From Armigeres subalbatus (taxonomy: Eukaryota > Arthropoda > Insecta > Diptera > Culicidae): 64,000 nucleotides of DNA. Below, piece by piece: positions 34,961 to 45,399 of this stretch. The notes below the pieces were generated by a model that saw nothing but the letters and a program-made list of their open reading frames with translations, searched no databases and had not been told where the DNA came from. The DNA is taken from contig NC_085141.1 in assembly GCF_024139115.2 (NCBI RefSeq), positions 128,587,822-128,651,821 on the forward strand, in the 5' to 3' direction. Position 1 is the first letter of the stretch. Every line of letters starts with the position of its first letter. The translations under genes were made by a program, and so were the position numbers.

Positions 34961-35109
34961 TTTTAGAGGCTACTCTTGCACTTGGAACTCTCTTTTATAG
35001 TGATCTCTCCTCGAGAGAATGTTCAATGATTTGTTTTTGCTGATCTGTGATATAAAATTTGCAATATTTGATTCAAAACTTGGTCCTTGAAAACAGCTTT
35101 CCAAGGAAT

Positions 35110-35297
35110 TACTCAATGGCTCTACATTTCAACTGGGACTTGGCCTGCTTTTCATCTTAGAATTCTATTAGCTATTCCTCAGTTATTAATTGAAAGCTTT
35201 TCTATGCCCGCCATTGCATGAGTATGTATCTTGTGTGGCAAGTACAATGGATACACTATGCTCAGGGTGTCGAGAATGTTTCCAACCCGATAATACC
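35110..35297 (-). mobile_element. 5'-truncated SINE, second family
   Basis: Minus-strand match to the SINE at 45070-45320: AACATTCTCGACACCCTGAG, CATAGTGTATCCATTGTACT and AGTTGAAATGTAGAGCC. The tRNA-like head is missing. Confidence 0.7.
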
Positions 35298-35413
35298 AAG
35301 ATGATATAGTCATGGGAAATCTTCTCAGTTTATCTGAGACTAAAAGCTACATACATCATGATTTGGGAGGTTGGGCTCCAATAGGTAAAGGATATCCAGT
35401 TTTCCACAATCGG

Positions 35414-35584
35414 TATCGGTGTATAAAAATCAAACGGTCACTGTACTTTTTGACACTAGCTGAATGAAGAAAAACTCACTGGAGAAAAGGTATTTTTTCT
35501 CTCCCCTTCATCTAGGAACGCTATTTCGGCAATCGCCAGAATTGTCAAAAAGTACAGTAACCGATTGATTTTCACACACCGATA
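35414..35584. mobile_element. 171-bp TIR element (MITE)
   Basis: The left arm TATCGGTGTATAAAAATCAA matches the inverted right arm TATCGGTGTGTGAAAATCAA, and homology continues through CTGTACTTTTTGACA for about 43 bp. The outermost TA on each side could be a TA target duplication. No coding capacity. Confidence 0.8.
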
Positions 35585-35899
35585 AGCCACCATTAACGAG
35601 CTCTCATTCCGCGATAATGGGTGGGAGCCATTGCTACGTGGAAGTTGTCGACAGCTTGATAACCAGCTTGTTCCGGGATACAGCCATAGATGCTCCAACT
35701 CAGACGAGACTTGGCTGTAATAAGTCGGAGATCATCAAGCTCAATCAATGGCTTTGGTTGAACGGACTCGTAGTTAACCACTGGAAGACCACGAAGGTGT
35801 GGGAATCATTGGACTACATAGCTCACGATTGTTCAGCGTCAGTAACACTAGTCTACTAACCGGATTTGCTGGACCTGTTGTGTGAGCGTAGATAAGCCC

Positions 35900-36235
35900 A
35901 ATCTCTTTCTGCTTTCGCTGGTCCATTCGGGTGAATCAACCGGAACCTGGTAAGTCGAAGGTTACTCCACTGGTCGACTTCACTATACCCGACACAAACA
36001 ATCCGAATATGTTTAGGTTTACAGTCTGAAAGTGTTTTTTGTAGTCAGCCCAGCTCAAGCTCATTGATCCCGGTAGCTTTTCCACAAGAACTTGCATCAG
36101 AACCGGATTTGGAATGTGGTCCTTTCGGTCAGTAGCAACGCCATTATCCAGGGACGAAAAGTCGATAACAAAACATTGAAGAAGTTTTCAAGTAGAAAAC
36201 GAAATATGTATCTGTTGATACGGGTAAGCGCCGTT
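35900..36235 (-). pseudogene. BEL/Pao-like gag scrap
   Basis: One minus-strand frame reads HIPNPVLMQVLVEKLPGSMS, then LSWADYKKHF and VNLNIFGLFVS before a stop. The LVEKLP...LSW...F pattern is typical of BEL/Pao gag proteins. No zinc knuckle or protease can be read. It is a different fragment from the pol relic at 22567-23290. Confidence 0.45.
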
Positions 36236-36237
36236 TG

Positions 36238-36550
36238 GGAGAAAACCATTCGTTCGATAGCCACTAGGCCGAAAGTTGTTTGGCCGAATATACCATTTGG
36301 CCAAACAGACCATTAGGACGAACAGGTTATTAGGTCGAACAGGTCATTTGGCCGAATAGGTCATTTGGCCGAGTAGGTCATTTCACCGAAAAGGTCATTT
36401 GGCTGGAAAGGTCATTTTGCCGAAGAGGTCATTTGGCCGAAAAAGTAATTTGGCTGAAAAAGTCATTTGGCCGAAAATGTCATTTGGCTGAATACGTCAT
36501 TTGGCAGAAAAGGTAATTTGGCCGAAAAGGTCATTTGGCCGAATAGCTCA
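36238..36550. repeat. 17-bp tandem minisatellite array
   Basis: From about 36310 the sequence is a regular 17-bp tandem with consensus AAAAGGTCATTTGGCCG, about 14-15 units, variants mostly at the first four and the GGCC positions. The left edge has more degenerate units. 17 is not a multiple of three and no protein reading persists. Confidence 0.92.
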
Positions 36551-36880
36551 TTTGACGTAAGAAGCGATAAGTGAGAAATGAGTGAGCAGTGTGACGTCTC
36601 ACTCTTCTTTTCTTACTTCTCACTTCCCACTGTGGAAAGTGAGTGAGCGAAATAAGAAGTGAGACGTCTAATTATGCACATCACACTTCTCACTTTTCAC
36701 AGTGATAAATGATAAATGAGGAGTGAGAAGTAAGATTTCTTGATAATCGTCTCATTTCATTTCTCGTCGAGACGTCTCATTTCTCTCATCTCATTAATCA
36801 TTTCTCATTTCTCACTGCTCACTGTAAACAGTTTTTGGTCTCACTTCTCACTGATAATTTCTCACTTCTCACCAGACATT
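36551..36880. repeat. Alternating-strand heptamer minisatellite with GAGACGTCTC nodes
   Basis: GTGAGAA-type runs switch strand several times. The switches fall at GACGTCTC (36593, 36664, 36768) and at CACTGTGGAAAGTGAG or CACAGTG. The same node phrases occur in the array at 51830-52240. Confidence 0.8.
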
Positions 36881-37160
36881 GCAATATAATCTGAGAACAG
36901 GATATTATGTTCGTTGGCACAAAAATATCATCCCTATTCAAAGAGCACTCAGGGAAAATATTTGAGTATATAATGATGATCCGAATATCCAGCGCAGTTG
37001 TTGATTTGTACGCATTGCGAAGGTGTTGCTCCAACAAAAGCTGTGAAAAAATGTTTCTCCCTGACGAACATTGCACTTGTGTACTAAGTGGATAGATAAC
37101 TGAGATCGGTATCTTATAATTTTATTAGGAAAACTGCTGAAAAGTGGGAAGGGCCGGACG
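36881..37160. other. Unassigned spacer between minisatellite arrays
   Basis: No feature recognised; short frames on both strands. Confidence 0.4.
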
Positions 37161-37535
37161 ATTTATTCGGCCACATGATGTAGTCGGCTCAATGAACTAT
37201 TTGGTAAAATGACCCATTCGGCCAAATGACCTATTTGGCCTAATGACCTTTTCGGCCAAATTACCTTTTCCGCCAAATGATCTATTCGGCCGTTCGACCA
37301 GTTGTTCGGCCTAGTGTCTTTCGACCAAAAGGCTTTAGGCCGAATGGGTTTCGGCCAAAAGACCCTTCCACCGCGTAAAATGAAAAAGCCGTTTTGCCGA
37401 GTATGCCATTTGGCCGAAAATGCCGTTTGACAGAAAGGATCATTTGACCGAAAATGTTATTTGACTGAACTGGTCACACGGCCGAAAATGCCATTTGGCC
37501 AAAAACGTCGCTTGGCTGAAAATGTCGAACAAATT
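37161..37535. repeat. 17-bp-type minisatellite, both orientations
   Basis: 37165-37345 carries the inverted phrases (TTCGGCCAAATGACC), and 37380-37535 the direct ones (CATTTGGCCGAAAATG). Orientation flips near 37350-37380, giving an inverted pair of arrays. Confidence 0.8.
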
Positions 37536-37558
37536 CTTACCAACCTGGAAAAAAAGGA

Positions 37559-37747
37559 AAAACTTTATTTATTTATCTATTTACTTATGTATTCATTTAT
37601 TTATTTATCTATTTATTTATTTATTTATTTACTTTTTTTAATTGATTGATTTATTTATTTATTTATTTATTTATTTATTCATTTATTTATTTATTACTTA
37701 TTAATTAATTAATTAATTTATTTATTTATTCATTCATTTATTCATTC

Positions 37748-37778
<31 letters not shown>

Positions 37779-37876
37779 TTTATTTATTCGTTTGTTTATT
37801 TATTCATTTATTATTTACTCATTTATTTATCTATTTATTTACTTAATAATTTATTTATTAATTTATTTATGTATTT
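37559..37876. repeat. (TTTA)n microsatellite
   Basis: About 320 bp of TTTA units with scattered substitutions. Further tracts at 38128-38270 and 39555-39655 flank two mobile sequences. Confidence 0.9.
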
Positions 37877-38127
37877 ACTAGCAGACCCGACAAACTTCGT
37901 TTCGCCAAAAATTGATTTATTCTCTGATTAATTCTCGAGTTTTTGAAGAAATTTTTGTTTCATTTGTATGGGAGCCCCCCTTTCCAAAGGGAGGAGGGGT
38001 CTCGAACCATTCTAAGAACCTTCCCCGGCCCCTAAAAACTCTGCATACAAATTTTCACGCCGATAGGTTCAGTAGTTGCGGAGTTTATAAGGTTCCGACA
38101 GACAGAAGTCATTTTTATGTATATAAG
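37877..38127 (+). mobile_element. Dispersed repeat between (TTTA)n tracts
   Basis: Begins TACTAGCAGACCCGACAAAC and contains GGGAGCCCCCCTTTCC, TTTTCACGCCGATAGGTTCA and CCGACAGACAGAAG before an AT-rich end. I know this phrase set as a common insect dispersed repeat, but I cannot assign its class. It is embedded in one long (TTTA)n tract. Confidence 0.55.
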
Positions 38128-38272
38128 ATTTAAGATTTATTTATTTATTCATTTATTTATTTATTCGTTCCTTTATTTATTTATTTATCCATTTATTTAT
38201 TTATTTATTTGTTTATTCATACATTTAGTTATTCATTCATTTATTTATTTATTTATTTATTCATTACAAAAT
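38128..38272. repeat. (TTTA)n microsatellite
   Basis: TTTA units continue on the far side of the dispersed repeat and run up to the start of the reverse transcriptase relic. Confidence 0.85.
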
Positions 38273-38289
38273 TATGTCTCCTATTCTGT

Positions 38290-39555
38290 TCAACAGATTG
38301 AGACCGCTTGAAGAGTCCTTCGTCGGCGAATACCAAGAAGGTTTTCGTGAGGGCCGATCAACGACGGATCAAATGTTTACCCTGAGACAAATCCTTGATA
38401 AATTCCGGGAGTACAACTTGCAGGCACATCATCTGTTTATTGATTTCAAGGCGGCGTACGATTCAGTGAAACGGAATGAATTATGGCAGATTATGCTTGA
38501 ACATGGTTTTCCGGCGAAACTGATACGGCTGATTCGTATAACGTTGGACGGATCAAAATCAAGTGTAAGGGTTGCGGATGAAATATCGACGTCATTTGTT
38601 ACCTTGGGTGGATTTAGTAGGGTGATGCACTCTCGAATACTCGAATACTGTTCAATATAGCGCTCGAGGGAGCGATTAGGAGAGCTGGCGTGCAAAGTAG
38701 CGGTGCCATTATCACAAGATCGCATATGCTCCTGGGTTTTGCGACGATATCGATATTATCGGAATTGATCGCCGTGCCGTGGAAAAGGCTTTTGTGCCTT
38801 TTAAGAGGGAGACAGCGAGGATTGGACTCACGATCAATACCAGCAAAACGAAGTACATGGTCGCTGGCAATCAACGTGGGTTCATTAGTGGTGGTGGTAG
38901 TGAAATGGTGCTGGATGGTGAAAAATTTGAAGTGGTGGAAGAATTTGTGTATCTTGGAACATTAGTGACGTGCGATAATGATGTTACCCGCGAGGTAAAA
39001 AGGCGTATTGCAGCTGCAAATAGGGCTTATTACGGACTTCATAACTAGCTTAAGTCCCATAGTCTGCAAACGAAAACAAAACTCGCGTTGTATACTACTC
39101 TGATTCTTCCGGTGGCTTTATACGGCCATGAAACATGGACGTTAAAGGAGGCTGATCGGAGAGCTTTCGGAGTGTTGGAGCGTAAGGTGCTGCGGACAAT
39201 TCTCGGCGGTAAACAGGAGAACGGTATCTGGCGGCGTCGCATGAATCACGAGTTGTACCAGGTATAAAAAGGCTGGATATTATTAAGCTTTTTCAACACG
39301 GCAGACTACGGTGGGCTGGTCACGTTGTTCGTATGCCGGAAGAACGTCAAGCGAAGATAATATTTAGTAGAGAACCCGGAAGAGGCCACAGGCTTCGTGG
39401 AAGGCCGCGTACACGATGGCTTTTTGCAGTTGAAGAGGACCTGAGGGCGCTCAATGTTCAGGGCGACTGGAAGCGATTGGCCCAGGATCGAGTCCAGTGG
39501 AAAAGGATACTCCATTCGGCGTAGGTTCATCGAAGAGCTGTAGCCCATCAAGTAT
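38290..39555 (+). mobile_element. RTE-related non-LTR retrotransposon, second family, 5'-truncated
   Basis: The RT begins mid-domain at RLRPLEESFVGEYQEGFREG and continues through LFIDFKAAYDSVKRNELW, KVLRTILGGKQENGIWRRRM and LRWAGHVVRM to the stop at 39522. The order of blocks is the same as in the RTE copies, but the residues differ widely, so it is a separate family. It is broken by frameshifts near 38625 and 38742, a stop at 39046, and a frameshift near 39260. The second frameshift is a single-base loss inside the FADD active-site box. Tail DNA runs into (TTTA)n at 39556. Endonuclease absent. Confidence 0.82.
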
Positions 39556-39618
39556 CAAGTAAGTATTTATTCATTAATTAATTAATTAATTAATTTATTT
39601 ATTTATTTATTTATTTGT

Positions 39619-39649
<31 letters not shown>

Positions 39650-39660
39650 TTGAATTATTT
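39556..39660. repeat. (TTTA)n/(AATT)n microsatellite
   Basis: TTAATTAATTAATTAA followed by TTTA units, directly behind the RTE-related 3' end. It may be the element's own tail expanded. Confidence 0.8.
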
Positions 39661-42390
39661 ATTTTTATTGATTGTTATTTTTACTCTGCTTTTCTCAATC
39701 TTTCACTGCATGCGTTCGTGCTCCTAGACAGACCCTCTTAAAGCTACTTATATTGGAAGATAATTTGAGATTGGATGATAGATGGTTCCATAAAGAAATA
39801 CCTCTCACGAAAAGCTGCAAATTTTGCCCACAATCGAGCAAATTCTGATGCCAAGCTAAAACAATTTTAGCATATAATACATTCCATTAAACGGAAAACG
39901 CCCCACTAACCTCTATGGTTTGGCTTCGACGTTTTTCACTCTTTTTGTAACGGTAGTTGACCGGAAAACTTCCGTGTGGTACACTTTCCAGATGCACAAG
40001 CGCACCCATTTGACCATCTGCATCGAGTGCCGCCCCAGTATTAATTGTAATGAGAAGATTCACATGATTGTATTCAATTGCAAGTGTCCATTTTCATAAT
40101 TTACTGTTGCAGATGATGCGGTGGCACCTCGCCAGCAGACCTACCTTACCTATGCAGGGAACCAGAAAGTGCAACTTTGCGCGCGCTAATCACTGCCCCT
40201 TCGCCGCCACCAAACTCAGCCATCTAAATCTCGGCTACTCAATTCGAATCCGCAGACAAAGAGTCATCAACAACAAATATCCGAGTGAACCTATTGCCGA
40301 CAGCAGCGGATGGGTTGGTTGAGTTGAGAGTCGTCATCGTCGTCACACCATCACGAGGGGGGCTCGCGACTAAGCGACTTTTGCTAACTACAGTGAACTC
40401 TTTCTTACACGTTGTTCAGAGAAAAATCCCGGTTCGCCGTAAATCTTTACTACTTTATTTGATTTCTTCTTTTCATTTTATGACGCATTTTGCTTCTCGA
40501 GAACTGCTCATTCCCCAACCCGATATCGAGTGAAGAAGAGTTCACTGTTCCGACTGGGCTATCAAACTGACGACAGTCAGTCAGTGCGGTGTTGCGTCCG
40601 TTGGTTGACGCTAGTCGAGCGCACTTGATGCATCGTCGACGATGAGCCGAGCACGGCGACGACGGTGCTAAAAGATCATAAGTGAAACATGCAATTTATG
40701 CTCTCCAGTCACTATCATTGGCGAGCAGCCGGAGCCGGTGGAGCGGGTGGCGTTTGCTAACGACCGTGCTTGAGCTTGAGCCCGAGCTTTGAGCAAACTC
40801 GGCGAGGGTGGTGGAAAATTATGTACAGTTGTTTTTCCCAGTGGAACTCATATGGGTGGGTATGGGAAGTAGTCGCCGCTGGATGGCACATAAAACTCTT
40901 TCACCGGCTGCGGGACCGTTGCTGGTGCTGATTAGAGACTCGAAATGAAAGGGCAGTTTCGCTATAATTTTTGAACCGGTGCGGTGAAGGTAATTTGTGG
41001 AGTCATCTGCACAGCAAATGTGGGAGTGTGGTTTAATTGGACCTTCTGTGGGCAGGAACCTACAAGGCGGGTGGAACGAGCAAATATACACATATTCGTG
41101 AATCTAAAACATTTGGAAATTTTTTCCATCGAGCAGGAGCTAATAAACATCAACCATCGCAATTTAACGCAAATCTTTGAGTACCTTTGAACATCTCTCA
41201 AATTGCAAGATAAATTTATTATCAGTCTTCATACTTCAATAATAGAAACTATAAAACATTCACATTTAAAATACTTCATTCCATTTTTCCGCAAAACAAA
41301 CAAACAAATTAGTCATCCTCCCGCTTAGCGGAACAAACAACGATGCACAGTTTACGGAAAACATGTCATCCAATTGGCCTCAGCTGACACAACATTTAAA
41401 TTAGCAGAAATCCACTTCCTTTTGTGTAAATCCATGTCCAAACTCACCCAAACCAACCGCCAGCTAATCAAAATTCCACCAGTAACTAGATTTTCTTGTA
41501 AGTTCGTAATTCGATTGCCAACCAGCTTCGTTTCGCTGCATCCACAACACACCTGAGTGAAAAAGACGCGGAATGGATGGAAAAAAAAGAACTCAACGCT
41601 GGCAGTTCTGTTGTAGCCGCACAGCCACCGAAAGGAGGCCACCTTCTTTGGGATGTTGTTGTTAGGCGATGCGTACCTATGCTCACAGGCAGCGAACCAA
41701 AATTGGTGTCCTGCTGCAACTCGTTCGGCGCGAACGCAATTCAATTAATTTCGCAACCGACAAACTTTTATAATTAGCTTAGAAGCTGGCCAGAAACGGC
41801 TCCGATCGGAAATGGGGAAGCCGGAGAGTACACCGGATCGGACCTGAGCTGAGGTGAAGCGAGCTAAGTTTCCCAAACAAAGTGGGTCGAACTTATGGGC
41901 GCTTCCCGATCGCAGCCGAGGTCCATCCAGGCGGGAAGCGGACCAGAATCAGCATCTCTTTTGAATGCTTTTAACTTTCGAGGGCTTAGAGAACGAGGTG
42001 AACAAGGTGAGGCTTCCCTCTGCTAATGGGTCTTTCTACACACCGCTGCGCTGTCACGGTTGGTCAACGGATGAAGATCAATTTAGTGGACGTATGTAGT
42101 GGTGGGTAATGCGATGGTGACGTTTGAGAACTTAAGGATACATGTTTCCGATTAAGGAATCTCAAATCTACTTTATTTAAAATGACAGGAAATTTCTGTT
42201 TCTGGATCGCAGAACCTACACCACGACTAGTACCTAGCGGCTTAATGTAAATTTTGTTTTTTTCCTTTGAGAACCTTTGTCTGAAATAATGCCCATGTCT
42301 GCGGAGAAGTTTATTCAGAGATTAATTCAATTCAACATAGGTATTGAAAGGCCCTATAAGTCCTGAATGATCCGGTAGCTATGATCATTC
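39661..42390. other. Unique block, partly GC-rich, no gene called
   Basis: Between 40000 and 42100 the DNA is less AT-rich and unmatched elsewhere. CATCGTCGACGATG (40631-40644) is a perfect 14-bp palindrome. TCAGTCAGTG near 40577 resembles an initiator, but no downstream element fits. Frames up to 130 codons (41352-41744 minus) overlap others and have no domain. Possibly a host 5' region or intron; unproven. Confidence 0.35.
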
Positions 42391-42495
42391 TCTAGCAGCA
42401 CAGTTTTGACTAATTTGGTTGCAGCAACTACAATGTGACTTGATTTGGTCACATATGAGTCACAGAAACGTGTATGTGATAAGTGTGCTGCTTGG
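42391..42495. mobile_element. 105-bp palindromic MITE, copy B
   Basis: Left end TCTAGCAGCACA, right end (complement) CCAAGCAGCACA, interior GGTTGCAGCAAC and GGTCACATATGAGTCACAG. Same length and layout as copies at 4454-4558 and 55237-55341. Confidence 0.8.
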
Positions 42496-42585
42496 AATTG
42501 TTCTAAGCGTAAAGACTGAGATATTAAAGTGAAATAATCCCTGCTAATGGGTCCGTAGCCTTTAGAGGGTGATGTACCATACACA

Positions 42586-42823
42586 CTCAGGGTCTGTCTC
42601 ATTTGCAGAATTAAACTGAAATTAAAATTAAAAGTGACATATCAATAATTATCAAATAACCCTGCTCGCAGAGCAAGATTACTTTTGACAGATATCGAAT
42701 CATTTTGCATCGATGACTTATTGGAATTGCTGGGTAGCACCAACCATTCGTATGATTGGGTTATTTACTAATTTTCGAACTGTCACTTTTAAGTTTAATT
42801 CTCCAAATGAGACAGAGCCTCAG
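42586..42823. mobile_element. 238-bp TIR element (MITE)
   Basis: The left end reads CTCAGGGTCTGTCTCATTTG and the right end, on the complement, CTGAGGCTCTGTCTCATTTG. The arms match at 29 of the first 32 bases and both continue to AAAAGTGACA after an 11-bp insertion in the left arm. No coding capacity. Confidence 0.8.
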
Positions 42824-43014
42824 TTTTTATGCCTGCAGCTCGGCAGCAATTGCCGTGTGCCCAGCAAAATAAAAAAACGATATCCCGGCGAAAATTAAGT
42901 TTGTTGGCTGATTTTCGGCAAATTATTTACTGATTTTCTAGAATGGTCGATAAAAATAATGGTCGGGCTGCATAAGCTTAACTAGAGTCCCAGTCTAGGG
43001 GGCTATGATCCCAT

Positions 43015-43830
43015 TTCGAGAGGATCGGTTTAGTCGAAAATGTCATTTGAACATTAACCTACAGCCGAACTGGTCATTTTACCGAATAGGTCATTTATGG
43101 TTGAAAATGCCGTTTGGCCGAAATGGTTGTTTGGCAGAAAATGTTGTTTGGCCTATAGGCCTTTTTGCCAAAGATACATTTGCCATTTGCGAATACCCCT
43201 TGTATTCGACTGAAATTGTCTTTTGGCCAAAATGGGTCGTCATACAGCCTAAAATGTCATATGGGCGAACAGGCCACATGACTAGAGGTATGCGCCGCCG
43301 TGCCATGACCCTGGGCCCCCACAAAACCTTATGAACCAAAATCAATTTTTTTTGCACATGTAAACCCCTCCGAAAACTGTCGACCCCGAGGCACCCTTCC
43401 GGCAAAGTCCGGCCCTGGTCATAATTAGGAAAAACTTCGACTGGAATTCCGAAGCATTTCCCTTTAAAATCCACAGAATTTCTGGTTAAAATAAACATTT
43501 TGAATAAAAATAATCATTTGACAGAAAGCTATTTGGCCAAAGCCGAAATTTTGACCAAATTGGACCAAATTTGACCAAAAATGATTTTTAGCTAAAAAAA
43601 AAATCGGTTGGCCGTTTATCTGAATTGGTCAAAAATGACGGTTGGCCGAAATGTCGTTTGACAAAAATGGCCATTTGGCGAACAATTGCCGAATTTGTCA
43701 TTTTGCCAAAAAAAACCTCGAATAGGTCCTTTTGCAGAAAATGCCGTTTGGCTGAAGTGGCTATTTTGCAACAATGACATTTCAGATCAAATGGCTCTTT
43801 TTGCCAAACGACAATTGCTACACCTTACAA
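43015..43830. repeat. Degenerate 17-bp-type minisatellite
   Basis: Phrases such as GTCATTTTACCGAATAGG, TTGGCCGAAATGG and CATTTGGCGAACAATTG recur irregularly. It is interrupted at about 43270-43500 by unrelated sequence that includes GGAATTCCGAAGCATTTCCC, part of the GAATTTCC minisatellite vocabulary. Confidence 0.7.
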
Positions 43831-44155
43831 GCGGATAGCAGTTTTTAATATAGTTCTGCACAATAAATTTACGGAAACTGTATAAAACTTTGACATATAC
43901 AATTTCGGAAGATTTTAATACAACCATTGTATTGAAATCAAACAGTTTTGTATTATTTTAATATTTTAATATAGTATCTGTGTAAAAAGCTTTCATTTTT
44001 TTCTAATGCAAATTTTGTTGTTTTTGTTTTTTTCAGGTGGATACTGACTGAAAATTTGTTTCTATTCTTTCCTTCTCTGTTTCAGTAAACGAAATTGACC
44101 ATGCACTTAAGATAGAACAAGGAATTTCTTTTGACCTTGATACCAACCTTAACGT
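43831..44155. other. AT-rich DNA with no recognised feature
   Basis: Nothing recognised. Confidence 0.45.
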
Positions 44156-44400
44156 GTTATTCAGCTAAGTGGCATTCGAATAAATCGGTTTTCGCCGAAT
44201 GACTTTCGGCCAAACGATGGGAAGGGCCTATTTAACGAAGGCCACAAGGCCGAAACCTGTTTGGCCGAATATGTCATTTAGGCAAACAAACCATTAGCCC
44301 AAAACCATCTGGTCATTCGGCCGAAAAAGTCGTTCGACCAAAGAGGACATTCGAAAATATCATTTATCGAAAATGTCTTTCGGCTGAAAAGGTTATTTGA
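44156..44400. repeat. Degenerate 17-bp-type minisatellite
   Basis: GGCCGAAACC, TTGGCCGAATATGTC and ATTCGGCCGAAAAAG units, ending exactly where the TIR element begins. Similar units resume at 44995. Confidence 0.65.
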
Positions 44401-44982
44401 GGACAAGCATCACAGAATCCAAAACAAAATTCACTCACGTTTTCAAGGACACACCACTCAATACAGAGACAGCGGAAAACTTTTGTTTTGATACGATTTT
44501 GGGACCTCGGGAGTGACGCTCAGTCCCAGGAGGGGACCAATTCTAGCCCCAAGCTGCTGGTCTAAATCCAACGGCAGCTTCCGGGGTGGGCGCACAAGGC
44601 CTCTTTAGTCTGCCTTGTCCCAACGCGTATCCTCAGGGTCGTATTAATCTACGGATTGGTCTCTGGGAGGAATTGACTTCCCTAATTTACCCTTTACTCA
44701 GTAGAACTCCAAACAAGAACAAAAGGGGACTAAACAATTCGGCTCAAACAAACAATTTAGAATTATACAATAATTTTTTTGAATAATAAGTTTATTTAGG
44801 GACGATAATTGAACTTAACTGTCGTTGTGGCAGTAAATTGTAACCTAAGAAAGTGACTGGTTACAATTTTAATGCGCATGCGTGGAATAATGAAAATGAC
44901 AGTGGTGCGATGCTTTTATATTGAGTGGTGTGCCGTTAAAAACGCGAGTGAATTTTGTTTTTGGATTCTGTGATGCTTGTCC
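44401..44982. mobile_element. 582-bp TIR element
   Basis: The left end GGACAAGCATCACAGAATCC is matched by the inverted right end, with the arms continuing about 60 bp through AAAATTCACTC, GCGTTTT and ACACCACTCAATA. No transposase is recognisable. The inner part of the TIR is shared with the element at 11746-11953. I could not identify a target duplication. Confidence 0.85.
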
Positions 44983-44994
44983 TTAACAGAAAAG

Positions 44995-45065
44995 CCATTT
45001 GGTCGTTCAGTAATTACATAGAATTTGACCCGTTGTGTCAAATGATATTTTCGGCCAAATGGCCC
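44995..45065. repeat. 17-bp-type minisatellite remnant
   Basis: GCCATTTGGTCGTTCAG and TTTTCGGCCAAATGGCCC continue the array interrupted by the TIR element. Confidence 0.55.
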
Positions 45066-45069
45066 TTAT

Positions 45070-45325
45070 TACCGGAGACTCCGTTAGCCTTGTGAGTAAA
45101 GGCGTAGGATTGCTAATCCGGAGATGGCTAGTTCGGTTCTCGGTCCGATCTAGGATCTTTTCGGGTGGGAATCATTCTCGGCACCCTGAGCATAGTGTAT
45201 CCATTGTACTTACCACACAGAAATAGAAAATCTTCCAATCAATAACTGAGAAAATACTCATAGAATACTAAATTGGAAAGCAGAACAAATTTCAGGTGGA
45301 ATGTAGTGACATAGAGAAAGAAGGT
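45070..45325 (+). mobile_element. tRNA-headed SINE, second family
   Basis: The head GACTCCGTTAGCCTTGTGAG suggests an A box, and GTTCGGTTCTC a weak B box. The body has TTTTCGGGTGGGAATC, CACCCTGAGCATAGTG and CCATTGTACTTACCACACAG. The 3' domain CTCATAGAATACTAAATTGG leads to AGAAAGAAGG. Truncated copies lie at 35110-35297 and 10502-10575. Confidence 0.72.
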
Positions 45326-45329
45326 CCTT

Positions 45330-45395
45330 TTTGTTAAACGACCATTTGGTCCAAATGGCATTAGGCCGCAGATGACCTATTCCTTTGGACTCTAC
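45330..45395. repeat. 17-bp-type minisatellite remnant
   Basis: AACGACCATTTGGTCC, AAATGGCATTAGGCCG and ATGACCTATTCC units. Confidence 0.5.
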
Positions 45396-45399
45396 GACG

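Noticed and set aside
36238..36550. CRISPR array
   Set aside because: Units are contiguous 17-mers without spacers, and the DNA is eukaryotic. It is a minisatellite.
40577..40610. Initiator-like TCAGTCAGTG with a DPE-like GGTTG downstream
   Set aside because: The spacing does not match the +28 position for either possible initiator, and no ORF follows. Too weak to list as a promoter.
41352..41744. 130-codon minus-strand open frame
   Set aside because: Overlaps other frames on both strands, has no recognisable domain, and shows no repeat or conservation evidence that I can test.
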